Origin: Thermoplasmata archaeon
GTDB taxonomy: Archaea > Thermoplasmatota > Thermoplasmata > Lutacidiplasmatales > UBA184
DNA: 6,227 nucleotides
NCBI GenBank assembly: GCA_021848165.1
Contig: JAJZMW010000109.1
Coordinates: 1-6,227 of the forward strand
Reading direction: 5' to 3'
Part shown: positions 1 to 5,060 of the stretch, one piece after another
Layout of the letters: the number at the start of each line of letters is the position of its first letter
Numbering within the stretch: the stretch's first letter is position 1
Translations under genes and position numbers: made by a program
Notes under the pieces: generated by a model
Told to the model about the DNA's origin: nothing
Database searches by the model: none
The model's input: the letters and a program-made list of their open reading frames with translations, nothing else

Positions 1-69
1 ACCCTCGGGGAGGTCGCCGACGTCTGGCGCCGGATCTTCGGCGAACAGCTCGCCTCCCGGGCGTTCTGA
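1..69 (+). CDS. Methylmalonyl-CoA mutase large (catalytic) subunit, C-terminal end only
   Basis: Only the last 22 codons and the TGA stop are in the window. The readable tail begins TLGEVADVWRRIFGE, which matches the usual end of the large catalytic subunit of B12-dependent methylmalonyl-CoA mutase (family pattern TLGEI-D-LREVFGE). That enzyme interconverts methylmalonyl-CoA and succinyl-CoA. The call is supported by context: the next gene, 14 bases downstream, is methylmalonyl-CoA epimerase, which supplies the R-isomer the mutase uses, and the two are often adjacent in archaea and bacteria. With so little sequence, a related acyl-CoA mutase (isobutyryl- or ethylmalonyl-CoA type) cannot be excluded. 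The 5' end lies outside the window. Confidence 0.72.
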   Translation, partial: TLGEVADVWRRIFGEQLASRAF

Positions 70-83
70 GCGGAGCGGAAGCC

Positions 84-479
84 ATGCAGATCGATCATCT
101 GGGGATCGCGGTCCAGAGCCTGACGAACGCCGGGGGACCGTGGAGCCGCCTCGGCGGGGACGACGCGGCGTCCGTCGAGGAGGTCCCGACGCAGAAGGTC
201 CGCGTGCGGTTCGTTCGCGTCGGGGAGGCGGAGGTCGAGCTCCTCACCCCGACGGATCCGACCTCTCCGGTGGCGAAGTTCCTCGCCGCGCGCGGGGAGG
301 GGTTCCATCACGTCGCGTTCCGGGTTCCGAGCGTGGACCACGAGCTCGAGCGGCTCCGCGCCCAGGGAGCGCGGACCGTCGACGAGCGCTCCCGGCCCGG
401 GGCCCGCGGGCGCCGCGTCGGCTTCGCCCACCCCTCGGCGTTCGGGGGGGTCCTGGTCGAGTTCGTGGAGGGGCCATGA
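84..479 (+). CDS. mce: Methylmalonyl-CoA epimerase (VOC-fold metalloenzyme)
   Basis: A 131-residue protein, a normal size for methylmalonyl-CoA epimerase (about 130-150). It converts S- to R-methylmalonyl-CoA in the cytoplasm, in propionyl-CoA, odd-chain or branched amino-acid metabolism. It shows the two beta-alpha-beta-beta-beta modules of the vicinal oxygen chelate fold. The first opens with IDHLGIAV (His5, metal ligand); Gln37 in VPTQKVRVRF is the likely second ligand. The second module opens with GFHHVAFRV (His75/His76, one a ligand) and ends in GGVLVEFVE (Glu126, last ligand). RSRPGARGRRVGFAHP at about 102-117 is the typical loop before the last strand. The ATG is preceded by GGAG at 72-75. 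The stop overlaps the enolase start in an ATGA, suggesting translational coupling. A general glyoxalase-like protein is the alternative, but motif set and neighbour favour the epimerase. Confidence 0.9.
   Translation: MQIDHLGIAVQSLTNAGGPWSRLGGDDAASVEEVPTQKVRVRFVRVGEAEVELLTPTDPTSPVAKFLAARGEGFHHVAFRVPSVDHELERLRAQGARTVDERSRPGARGRRVGFAHPSAFGGVLVEFVEGP
467..473 (+). promoter_or_regulatory. Shine-Dalgarno site of enolase inside the epimerase gene
   Basis: GGAGGGG lies at 467-473, with two further bases before the ATG at 476. It fixes the enolase start at 476 rather than at an earlier in-frame ATG (140) inside the epimerase gene. It falls within the last epimerase codons, so the end of one gene sets up translation of the next. 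Confidence 0.65.
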
Positions 480-1690
480 GCACGGTCCGTTCCGCGGAGC
501 TGGCAGGGATCCTCGACAGTCGCGGCCACCTCACGGTCGAGGCGACGGTCGTCCTGACGAGCGGGGCCCGCGGGCGGGCCGGCGCCCCCAGCGGGGCGAG
601 CACCGGCGTCCACGAGGTCGTCGCGTTCCCGAGCGGGGGGGTCCCCGAGGCGATCGCCCGGTTCTCCGCCGACGTCGCCCCCCGCCTCGTGGGGCTCTCC
701 GCGGACGAGCCGACCGCCGTGGACCGGGCGGTGGCGGAGGTCGACGGCACGCCGCAGCTCTCCCGCGTCGGCGGCAACACCGCGACCGCGGTGTCGATCG
801 CCACGGCGATCGCGCGGGCGAACGAGCTCGGTCGCCCGCTCTGGGAGGTCCTGCGCCGAGGGGCGGCGAGCGACGTGCGGTTCCCGGCGGTCGTCGGGAA
901 CTGCCTCAACGGCGGGAAGCACGCGATCAACGGTCCCGACATCCAAGAGTTCTTGGCGTTCGCCGAGGGGCGCACGATCGACGAGTCGATCCGCGCCGCG
1001 ATCTCCGTGCACCGCCACATCGGTGCCTCCTTGCACCGGCGGTACCCCACGATCGCCCTCGGGCGCGGGGACGAAGGGGGATGGGTCGCCTCGATCTCGA
1101 ACGTCGAGGCGCTCGAGTTGCTCGAGTCGGCGTGCGCCGCCACGCGCGACGAGCTCGGGATCGAGGTCCATCCCGGTCTCGACCTCGCGGCGAGCGAGTT
1201 CTTTGAGAAGGGCCGCTACCACTACCGGGATCGCACCGTCGACGCCGCCGGCCAGCTCTCCTTCGTGGCGGAGATGGTCGATCGCCACGGGATCCGGTAC
1301 GTGGAGGACCCGTTCGACCAGGAGGCGTTCGGGGAGTTCGAGGAGCTGACCCGGACCGTCGGCGCGTCGACGCTGGTCGTCGGCGACGACCTCTACGTCA
1401 CCCAGGAGCCCCGGGTCCGGCGGGGGCTCGAGCGAGCGGCGACCAACGCCGTTCTCGTGAAGGTGAACCAGGTCGGCAGCCTCTCGGGGACGTTCGCGAC
1501 CTGCGACTACGCCCGCGGGAAGGGGGCGGCGCTCATCGCCTCCCACCGCTCGGGGGAGACCCCCGATGCCTGGCTCGCCCACGTCGCCCTGGGGATCGGG
1601 GCCCGGGGCATCAAAACGGGGGTTCTCGGCGGGGAGCGGGTGGCAAAGCTAAATGAACTCCTACGTCTCGCCCGCGCGCACGGAGCCTAG
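476..1690 (+). CDS. eno: Enolase (phosphopyruvate hydratase), short archaeal type
   Basis: A 404-residue enolase, which interconverts 2-phosphoglycerate and phosphoenolpyruvate in cytoplasmic glycolysis/gluconeogenesis. Aligning from memory with E. coli enolase, all key residues are present: the substrate loop PSGAST at 38-43, His149, Gln157-Glu158, the acid/base Glu200 in GDEGG, metal ligands Asp236 (LDLAASEF), Glu277 (VEDPFD) and Asp304 (VGDDLYVT), the base Lys329 (LVKVNQVG), the SHRSGET motif at 356-362 and Lys380 (IKTG). It is shorter than the usual 420-435 because the RDGD...GKGV segment after the N-terminal loop is condensed. Together with the ending IKTGVLGGERVAKLNELLRLA, this resembles haloarchaeal enolases. 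The N-terminal motif reads SRGHLTVE instead of the usual SRGNPTVE. Start chosen at 476 for its Shine-Dalgarno site and family alignment. S2 follows 28 bases downstream, a conserved archaeal pairing. Confidence 0.95.
   Translation: MSTVRSAELAGILDSRGHLTVEATVVLTSGARGRAGAPSGASTGVHEVVAFPSGGVPEAIARFSADVAPRLVGLSADEPTAVDRAVAEVDGTPQLSRVGGNTATAVSIATAIARANELGRPLWEVLRRGAASDVRFPAVVGNCLNGGKHAINGPDIQEFLAFAEGRTIDESIRAAISVHRHIGASLHRRYPTIALGRGDEGGWVASISNVEALELLESACAATRDELGIEVHPGLDLAASEFFEKGRYHYRDRTVDAAGQLSFVAEMVDRHGIRYVEDPFDQEAFGEFEELTRTVGASTLVVGDDLYVTQEPRVRRGLERAATNAVLVKVNQVGSLSGTFATCDYARGKGAALIASHRSGETPDAWLAHVALGIGARGIKTGVLGGERVAKLNELLRLARAHGA
1645..1656 (+). promoter_or_regulatory. Possible internal promoter for ribosomal protein S2
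   Basis: AAAGCTAAATGA at 1645-1656 is an A/T-rich patch within the very GC-rich end of enolase. It is built from codons otherwise avoided in this gene (GCA, CTA, AAT, GAA). It resembles a purine/A-rich BRE followed by a weak TATA box and shares AAAGCT with the better promoter before the TFB gene. Archaeal spacing of about 25 bases would place the transcript start near 1675-1680, some 40 bases before the S2 ATG at 1719. This is inference from composition and spacing only. Confidence 0.3.
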
Positions 1691-1705
1691 GCGGGTCGAC
1701 ATGGC

Positions 1706-1715
1706 GGAGGAGGAG
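1706..1715 (+). promoter_or_regulatory. Shine-Dalgarno site that decides the S2 start
   Basis: GGAGGAGGAG at 1706-1715 precedes the ATG at 1719. Its first GGAGG ends eight bases before that ATG, near-ideal spacing. The upstream in-frame ATGs at 1653 and 1701 have no comparable site, so 1719 is the preferred start even though this places the site inside the longer reading frame. Confidence 0.65.
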
Positions 1716-1718
1716 ACG

Positions 1719-2354
1719 ATGGCGGAAGAGCGCATCTCGGCGCTCGACGGGCAGGACACGGCTCCGGGAGAGCTCCTGATCCCGGAGGAGACCTACCTGA
1801 CCTCGGGGGTCCACATCGGCACGCAGCAGAAGTCGGCGAGCATGCGCCGCTTCATCCACAAGGTCCGTTTCGATGGCCTCCACGTCCTCGACATCCGCGA
1901 GACCGACCGGCGGATCCGGCACGCCGCCAAGTTCCTCGCGCGACTTCCTTCCGAGAAGATCCTCGTCGTCTCCCAGCGGCAATATGGCCAGAAACCGGTC
2001 CGCATCTTCGCCCAGACGGTCGGGGCCGTCTCGTTCGCCGAGCGGTTCGTGCCGGGGTGCCTCACCAACCCGAACCTCGCCGAGTACTTCGAGCCCAAGG
2101 TCCTGTTCGTGACCGACCCGGCGACCGACCAGCAGGCGCTCAGCGAGGCCGTCTCCATCGGGATCCCCGTGGTCGGCCTGTGCGATGTCAACAACGAGAC
2201 TCGGAACGTCGACCTCGTGATCCCGGCGAACAACAAGGGTCGGGTCGCCCTCGCCACCGTCTACTGGCTGCTCACGCGCGAGGTGCTCCGGGAGCGGTCC
2301 GGCCCCGAGACGCCGTATTCGCTCACGACCGACGACTTCCAGGCCGCGCTCTGA
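1719..2354 (+). CDS. rpsB: Small ribosomal subunit protein S2 (uS2, archaeal type)
   Basis: A 211-residue ribosomal protein of the 30S subunit (uS2, archaeal S2p/eukaryotic SA type). Family blocks appear in order: YLTSGVHIGTQQKSASMRRFI (about 26-46), VRFDGLHVLDIRETDRRIR, the basic RNA-contact block VVSQRQYGQKPVRIFA, FVPGCLTNPNL, VLFVTDP-TDQQAL-EAVSIGIPVVGLCD and VDLVIPANNKGRVALATVYWLL. The length fits archaeal S2 (about 200-230); the last 15-18 residues are a variable tail. An ATG at 1701 would add six residues (MAEEET) and one at 1653 would add 22 while overlapping enolase; 1719 is preferred for its ribosome-binding site. The eno-S2 order is the end of the known archaeal L13-S9-RpoN-RpoK-enolase-S2 cluster, but here the genes before enolase are epimerase and mutase. 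It is probably cotranscribed with enolase. Confidence 0.95.
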   Translation: MAEERISALDGQDTAPGELLIPEETYLTSGVHIGTQQKSASMRRFIHKVRFDGLHVLDIRETDRRIRHAAKFLARLPSEKILVVSQRQYGQKPVRIFAQTVGAVSFAERFVPGCLTNPNLAEYFEPKVLFVTDPATDQQALSEAVSIGIPVVGLCDVNNETRNVDLVIPANNKGRVALATVYWLLTREVLRERSGPETPYSLTTDDFQAAL

Positions 2355-2369
2355 GGCCGCCTTAGCCTC
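2353..2369 (+). terminator. Small hairpin just after S2, weak terminator candidate
   Basis: GAGGC (2353-2357) and GCCTC (2365-2369) form a five-base-pair stem with a seven-base loop, overlapping the S2 stop codon. Only a short TCTT follows and there is no U-run, so it is at best a weak end point for the metabolic/ribosomal transcript. Confidence 0.2.
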
Positions 2370-2378
2370 TTCGGACGG

Positions 2379-2415
2379 ACCCCGGGCATCGAGCCCCCTA
2401 TAATCGCCCCGGGGT
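2379..2415. repeat. Inverted repeat flanking the TATA element of the TrmB-like gene
   Basis: ACCCCGGG (2379-2386) and CCCGGGGT (2408-2415) are exact eight-base inverted repeats separated by 21 bases. The TATA-like element at 2399-2404 lies inside, close to the centre of symmetry. It could be an operator, for example for autoregulation by the downstream regulator. In DNA this rich in G and C, such a repeat can also arise by chance. Confidence 0.35.
2399..2404 (+). promoter_or_regulatory. TATA-like promoter element of the TrmB-like regulator
   Basis: TATAAT at 2399-2404 is the only A/T-rich hexamer in the spacer between S2 and the regulator. Its centre is about 26 bases before the ATG at 2427, which matches a leaderless archaeal transcript starting at or next to the ATG. 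The sequence before it is C-rich, so no BRE is recognisable. It looks like a bacterial -10 box, but no -35 partner is seen and the surrounding genes are archaeal. Confidence 0.5.
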
Positions 2416-2426
2416 TCGTCGTGGGG

Positions 2427-3704
2427 ATGGCGCGGACCGCGGGGGACCTGCGGGGCCTGTTGAGCGGCCACGGGGTGCCCGAAAAGGGGATCCGGATCTA
2501 CCTCGCCGCCTCGCACGGCGGACCGCAGACGGCCAGCGAGCTCGCCCGCGTCACGACGATGCACCGCGTGGAGGCCTACCGGTTCGTCCAGCAACTGATC
2601 GCCCAAGGGCTCCTGACGGAGACCGGGGGCCGTCCGAAGCGGTTCGCGGCCCTTCCGCCCGAGGCGCTGGTCGACCGATGGATCCGGGAGGCCGCCGAAC
2701 GCTTGAAACGGCTCGAACGGGACCGCGACGCGATCGTGCAGAGCTGGCAGGAGACGCGCGACCTCCTCGATCCGAACGACGGCCGGAAGTTCTCCGCCCT
2801 CGAGGGCCGGTCGGCGATCCATCGCTTCCTCGGGAAGCGGATCGGGGTCGCCGAGCGCCAGATCCTCTTGACGTTCGGGGGTCCGACGCTCGCCTCGTTC
2901 CTCGACGGAGGGGTCGATCGGGCGTTGCGGGAGGCGAGCGAGCGGGGGGTCCGGATCCGGGTCCTGACCGACATCCACCGCCCGCACCTCGCGGAGGCGA
3001 AGCATTTCCTCGGGTTCGCCGAGCTCCGGCACACCTCGACCCCGCTCACGCAGCGGTCGATCGTCTTCGACCGGACCGGGGCGCTCGTCTTCGTCTCGGG
3101 GGAAGGGGACCCGCAGCGCGGGTCCACCGACGCCGAGGTCGCGGTCTGGTCGACGGCCCCGGCGGTGATCGACGGAAGCCGGGAGTATCACCAGCGCCTC
3201 TGGGGACCGGCGCTGCGCGGCGAGCACCGCGTGGTCGAGATCGAGGCGCCGAACATGACCGTCCTCCCCGTCGTACGCGGGCGGGAGCGCGAGTCGTTCC
3301 GACGGATGCGGGAGATCGCCTCGCTCGGGATGCAGGCGACCGGGACGCGAGAGCTACGCCTGAGCGTCCCGACCTTCGTCGAGGGGATCGCGGAACAGCT
3401 CGGCCAGCAGATCGCCGACGAGATCGACGGGTCGACCCCCGCGGAGCTTGCGACGGCCCTCCAGCGGTACTACGGGGCCCGCACGCCCGCTCGGCTCGAG
3501 ATCACCCGGGAGAAGCCGCTGACGCTTCGGATCTCGGAGTGCTTCGCCTGCACCGATGGCTCGACGGAGATCGGTCGGGTCCTCTGCCCCCGGGTGCTGC
3601 GGAGCATCTTCGAGCACCGTTTGGGGGGTCGCTGGGGGGTCACCCGGCCCGATCCGACCCGGCACGCGACCCGCGGCTGCTCGTTCACGGTGAAGGCGGG
3701 CTGA
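2427..3704 (+). CDS. TrmB-like transcriptional regulator with PLD-like region and V4R-like C-terminal domain
   Basis: A 425-residue probable DNA-binding regulator. Residues about 15-80 form a TrmB-type winged helix (IRIYLAASHGGPQTASELA, recognition helix about 45-60, wing GRPKRFAALPPEAL). A charged helix at about 82-115 is a likely coiled-coil dimerisation segment. Residues about 125-260 resemble the PLD-like domain of TrmB regulators (ILLTFGG, RIRVLTDIHRP, RSIVFDRTGALVFVSGEGD), but the catalytic HxK motif is absent, so no enzyme activity is expected. Residues about 290-425 look like a V4R/hydrocarbon-binding sensor: LGQQIADEI, LRISECFAC (Cys372, Cys375), Cys387 and a terminal GCSFTV (Cys418). 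The ligand is unknown and the V4R call is from pattern only. The start is ATG 2427; a GTG at 2421 would add two residues. No Shine-Dalgarno is evident, fitting a leaderless transcript. Confidence 0.75.
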   Translation: MARTAGDLRGLLSGHGVPEKGIRIYLAASHGGPQTASELARVTTMHRVEAYRFVQQLIAQGLLTETGGRPKRFAALPPEALVDRWIREAAERLKRLERDRDAIVQSWQETRDLLDPNDGRKFSALEGRSAIHRFLGKRIGVAERQILLTFGGPTLASFLDGGVDRALREASERGVRIRVLTDIHRPHLAEAKHFLGFAELRHTSTPLTQRSIVFDRTGALVFVSGEGDPQRGSTDAEVAVWSTAPAVIDGSREYHQRLWGPALRGEHRVVEIEAPNMTVLPVVRGRERESFRRMREIASLGMQATGTRELRLSVPTFVEGIAEQLGQQIADEIDGSTPAELATALQRYYGARTPARLEITREKPLTLRISECFACTDGSTEIGRVLCPRVLRSIFEHRLGGRWGVTRPDPTRHATRGCSFTVKAG

Positions 3705-3708
3705 CGGC

Positions 3709-3755
3709 CACGCCCCCACGCCGCTGGGGCCCCCTCGGCGCCCTCTCGGGGCGTG
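3709..3755 (+). terminator. Nested GC-rich hairpin after the TrmB-like gene
   Basis: CACGCCCC (3709-3716) pairs exactly with GGGGCGTG (3748-3755). Inside, CGCCG (3719-3723) pairs with CGGCG (3736-3740) around a GGGGCCCCC core. The structure begins just after the stop codon at 3702-3704 and could define the transcript 3' end. There is no U-tract, so a terminator role is uncertain. Confidence 0.3.
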
Positions 3756-3778
3756 CGAGGTCGAACCACGGTGTAAGG

Positions 3779-3801
3779 GTTGTAACTACAACTGATACAG
3801 T
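3779..3801. repeat. Two overlapping inverted repeats upstream of the TFB promoter
   Basis: GTTGTA-AC-TACAAC (3779-3792) is a perfect six-base inverted repeat with a two-base spacer. It overlaps ACTG-ATA-CAGT (3791-3801), a perfect four-base inverted repeat with a three-base spacer. Both are A/T-rich in a very GC-rich setting and end 15 bases before the TATA box of the TFB gene. This is the usual place for an activator or operator site. The bound protein is unknown. Confidence 0.5.
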
Positions 3802-3810
3802 CGCGAGATG

Positions 3811-3822
3811 AAAGCTTTTATA
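3811..3822 (+). promoter_or_regulatory. BRE/TATA promoter of the TFB gene
   Basis: AAAGCTTTTATA at 3811-3822 contains TTTATA (3817-3822) preceded by a purine/A stretch suited to a BRE. It is the clearest archaeal promoter in the window. A transcript start about 25 bases downstream (about 3844-3848) would leave a leader of only a few bases before the ATG at 3852, and no Shine-Dalgarno is present there. Confidence 0.7.
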
Positions 3823-3851
3823 GTGCAACTTCGATAGTTTCTCTCCCGACC

Positions 3852-4979
3852 ATGAAGCCTTCCTCCTCTCCTCGCACGACGAGCCGCCCGCGCCCGACCA
3901 ACGCCGCCCGCGCACCGAACCGACCGGCGTCGAGTGCCCCCGCGCTGCCGGGGACCGGCGGGGCGACCTCTCCTCCCGTCGCGGAGGTCTGTCCGAACTG
4001 CGGCTCGGTGCATCTCATCCGGGACGAGATCCGCGGCGAGATCGTCTGCGCGGACTGCGGCCTGGTCGTGGACCAGAGCGCCCTCGTGAGCGATCGCGGC
4101 CAGCGCGGAAGCAAGGAGGACACGGGTCGGGAAGCGCGGGGCTGGGGCCCCGTCATCTCGCCGCTGATGCCCGACAAGGGCCTCTTCAGCGAGATCGGCG
4201 TGCCGACGCGCGACTTCCAGGGCAACAGCCTCTCTCGGAACACGTCGCTGAAGTTCTACCACCTGCGCAAGCTCAACCATCGGCTGCGCGCGGCGCGCAC
4301 GCATCAGCGCAACCTCGTGGTCGCCCTCGGCGAGCTCAATCGGCTCGCCGGGGTGCTCGGGCTCTCGCGCGAGGTCAAGGAGTCGGCGACGTACATCTAT
4401 CGCCGCGCTCTCGAGCACAAGGCCACGCGCGGCAAGAAGATCGTCGCGCTCGTCGCCGCGAGCGTCTACGCGGCCTGCCGGCAGTGCCACGTGCCCCGGA
4501 CGATGAAGGAGATCATCGCGCACTCGAAGGCGACGAAGATCGAGGTCGGCCGGGCGTACACGCTGCTCGCCCGCGAGCTCAAGCTCGGGCTCAAGCCCGT
4601 CGAGCCGCGCGACTACCTCGTTCGCTTCACGCAGGACCTCAACCTCTCGAAGGAGGTCCGCGCGAAGGTCCTCCAGCTGCTCGAGCAGGTGGAGCAGGTC
4701 TACTCCACCAGCGGCGTCCTCCCGAACGGGATCCTGGCGACGATCATCTACATCGCCTCGAACCTGATGGGAGAGCCCCGGAGCCAGGACCGGATCGCCG
4801 CGGTCGCGAACGTCACCCCGGTGACGATCCGCAACCACTACAAGGAGCTCCTCGACCTCCTCGGCCTCCCGAAGAACCTCGCGAACCCGCAGGCGCGTCT
4901 CAACCTCGCCCCCGGGGTCGTTGCGATACCGGGAGAGATCGAGGAGATCGATCCGGACGCCTCCGCGGCCGGGCACTGA
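3852..4979 (+). CDS. tfb: Transcription initiation factor B (TFB/TFIIB family), divergent B-reader
   Basis: A 375-residue general transcription factor that bridges TBP-bound promoter DNA and RNA polymerase. Residues 1-44 are a Ser/Pro/Arg/Ala-rich tail not usual in archaeal TFB (typically about 300-330 residues). The zinc ribbon is intact: Cys47/Cys50 and Cys66/Cys69. The next segment (about 80-105) lacks the usual GPEWR-F motif and reads DRGQRGSKEDTGREARGWGP, although the distance to the conserved DKGL (108-111) is roughly kept. First cyclin fold is about 130-245 (FYHLRKLNHRLR, RNLVVALGELNRLAGVLGL, VAASVYAACR, PRTMKEI); second is about 250-345 (YLVRFTQDLNLS, ILATIIYIAS, and recognition helix VTPVTIRNHYKELL, 321-334). 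It has its own BRE/TATA promoter with a near-leaderless start. The unusual B-reader suggests a paralog with altered start-site or polymerase interaction; that is inference. Confidence 0.92.
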   Translation: MKPSSSPRTTSRPRPTNAARAPNRPASSAPALPGTGGATSPPVAEVCPNCGSVHLIRDEIRGEIVCADCGLVVDQSALVSDRGQRGSKEDTGREARGWGPVISPLMPDKGLFSEIGVPTRDFQGNSLSRNTSLKFYHLRKLNHRLRAARTHQRNLVVALGELNRLAGVLGLSREVKESATYIYRRALEHKATRGKKIVALVAASVYAACRQCHVPRTMKEIIAHSKATKIEVGRAYTLLARELKLGLKPVEPRDYLVRFTQDLNLSKEVRAKVLQLLEQVEQVYSTSGVLPNGILATIIYIASNLMGEPRSQDRIAAVANVTPVTIRNHYKELLDLLGLPKNLANPQARLNLAPGVVAIPGEIEEIDPDASAAGH

Positions 4980-4983
4980 GCGC

Positions 4984-5009
4984 CGGTCGGCCCCCCGGGG
5001 GGCCGACCG
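4984..5009 (+). terminator. Perfect 26-base palindromic hairpin after the TFB gene
   Basis: CGGTCGGCCCCCC (4984-4996) is followed directly by its exact reverse complement (4997-5009), five bases after the TFB stop codon. In RNA it would form a very stable G-C stem with a minimal loop. No U-run follows. It may serve as a transcript end, a 3' stabiliser or a symmetrical protein-binding site. Confidence 0.45.
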
Positions 5010-5022
5010 CGCGCCGCGGGAC

Positions 5023-5034
5023 GATAAGCACTTA
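5023..5034 (+). promoter_or_regulatory. Weak TATA-like element of the nuclease gene
   Basis: GATAAGCACTTA is the only A/T-rich stretch between the TFB gene and the nuclease. TAAG-CA-CTTA (5025-5034) is also a small palindrome. Its distance to the TTG start (about 34 bases) matches the TATA-to-ATG distance of the TFB gene. The TATA match is poor, so this is tentative. Confidence 0.3.
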
Positions 5035-5050
5035 GGCCCGCGCCGGGGTC

Positions 5051-5057
5051 GGGGAGG
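5051..5057 (+). promoter_or_regulatory. Shine-Dalgarno site supporting the TTG start of the nuclease
   Basis: GGGGAGG at 5051-5057 lies three bases before TTG 5061. The spacing is short but it is the only ribosome-binding-like sequence here. An in-frame stop at 5025-5027 rules out a longer protein, and no ATG or GTG lies between that stop and the conserved N-terminal motif. Confidence 0.5.
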
Positions 5058-5060
5058 ACC

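Noticed and set aside
140..475. An N-terminal extension of enolase from an in-frame ATG at 140.
   Set aside because: The added 112 residues are Arg/Gly/Pro-rich, lie out of frame over the epimerase gene, and family alignment plus the Shine-Dalgarno at 467-473 place the start at 476.
308..1582. A 424-codon minus-strand frame and other long frames opposite or beside enolase.
   Set aside because: The enolase frame explains the sequence fully; the alternatives are low-complexity Arg/Pro/Gly translations.
2399..2404. A bacterial sigma70 -10 box (exact TATAAT).
   Set aside because: There is no -35 element at the proper distance, and neighbouring genes (TFB, archaeal S2) indicate an archaeal transcription system in which this is better read as a TATA box.
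1611..3227. A 538-codon open frame on the minus strand across S2 and the TrmB-like gene.
   Set aside because: It is a GC-driven shadow of two well-supported plus-strand genes and has no domain signature.
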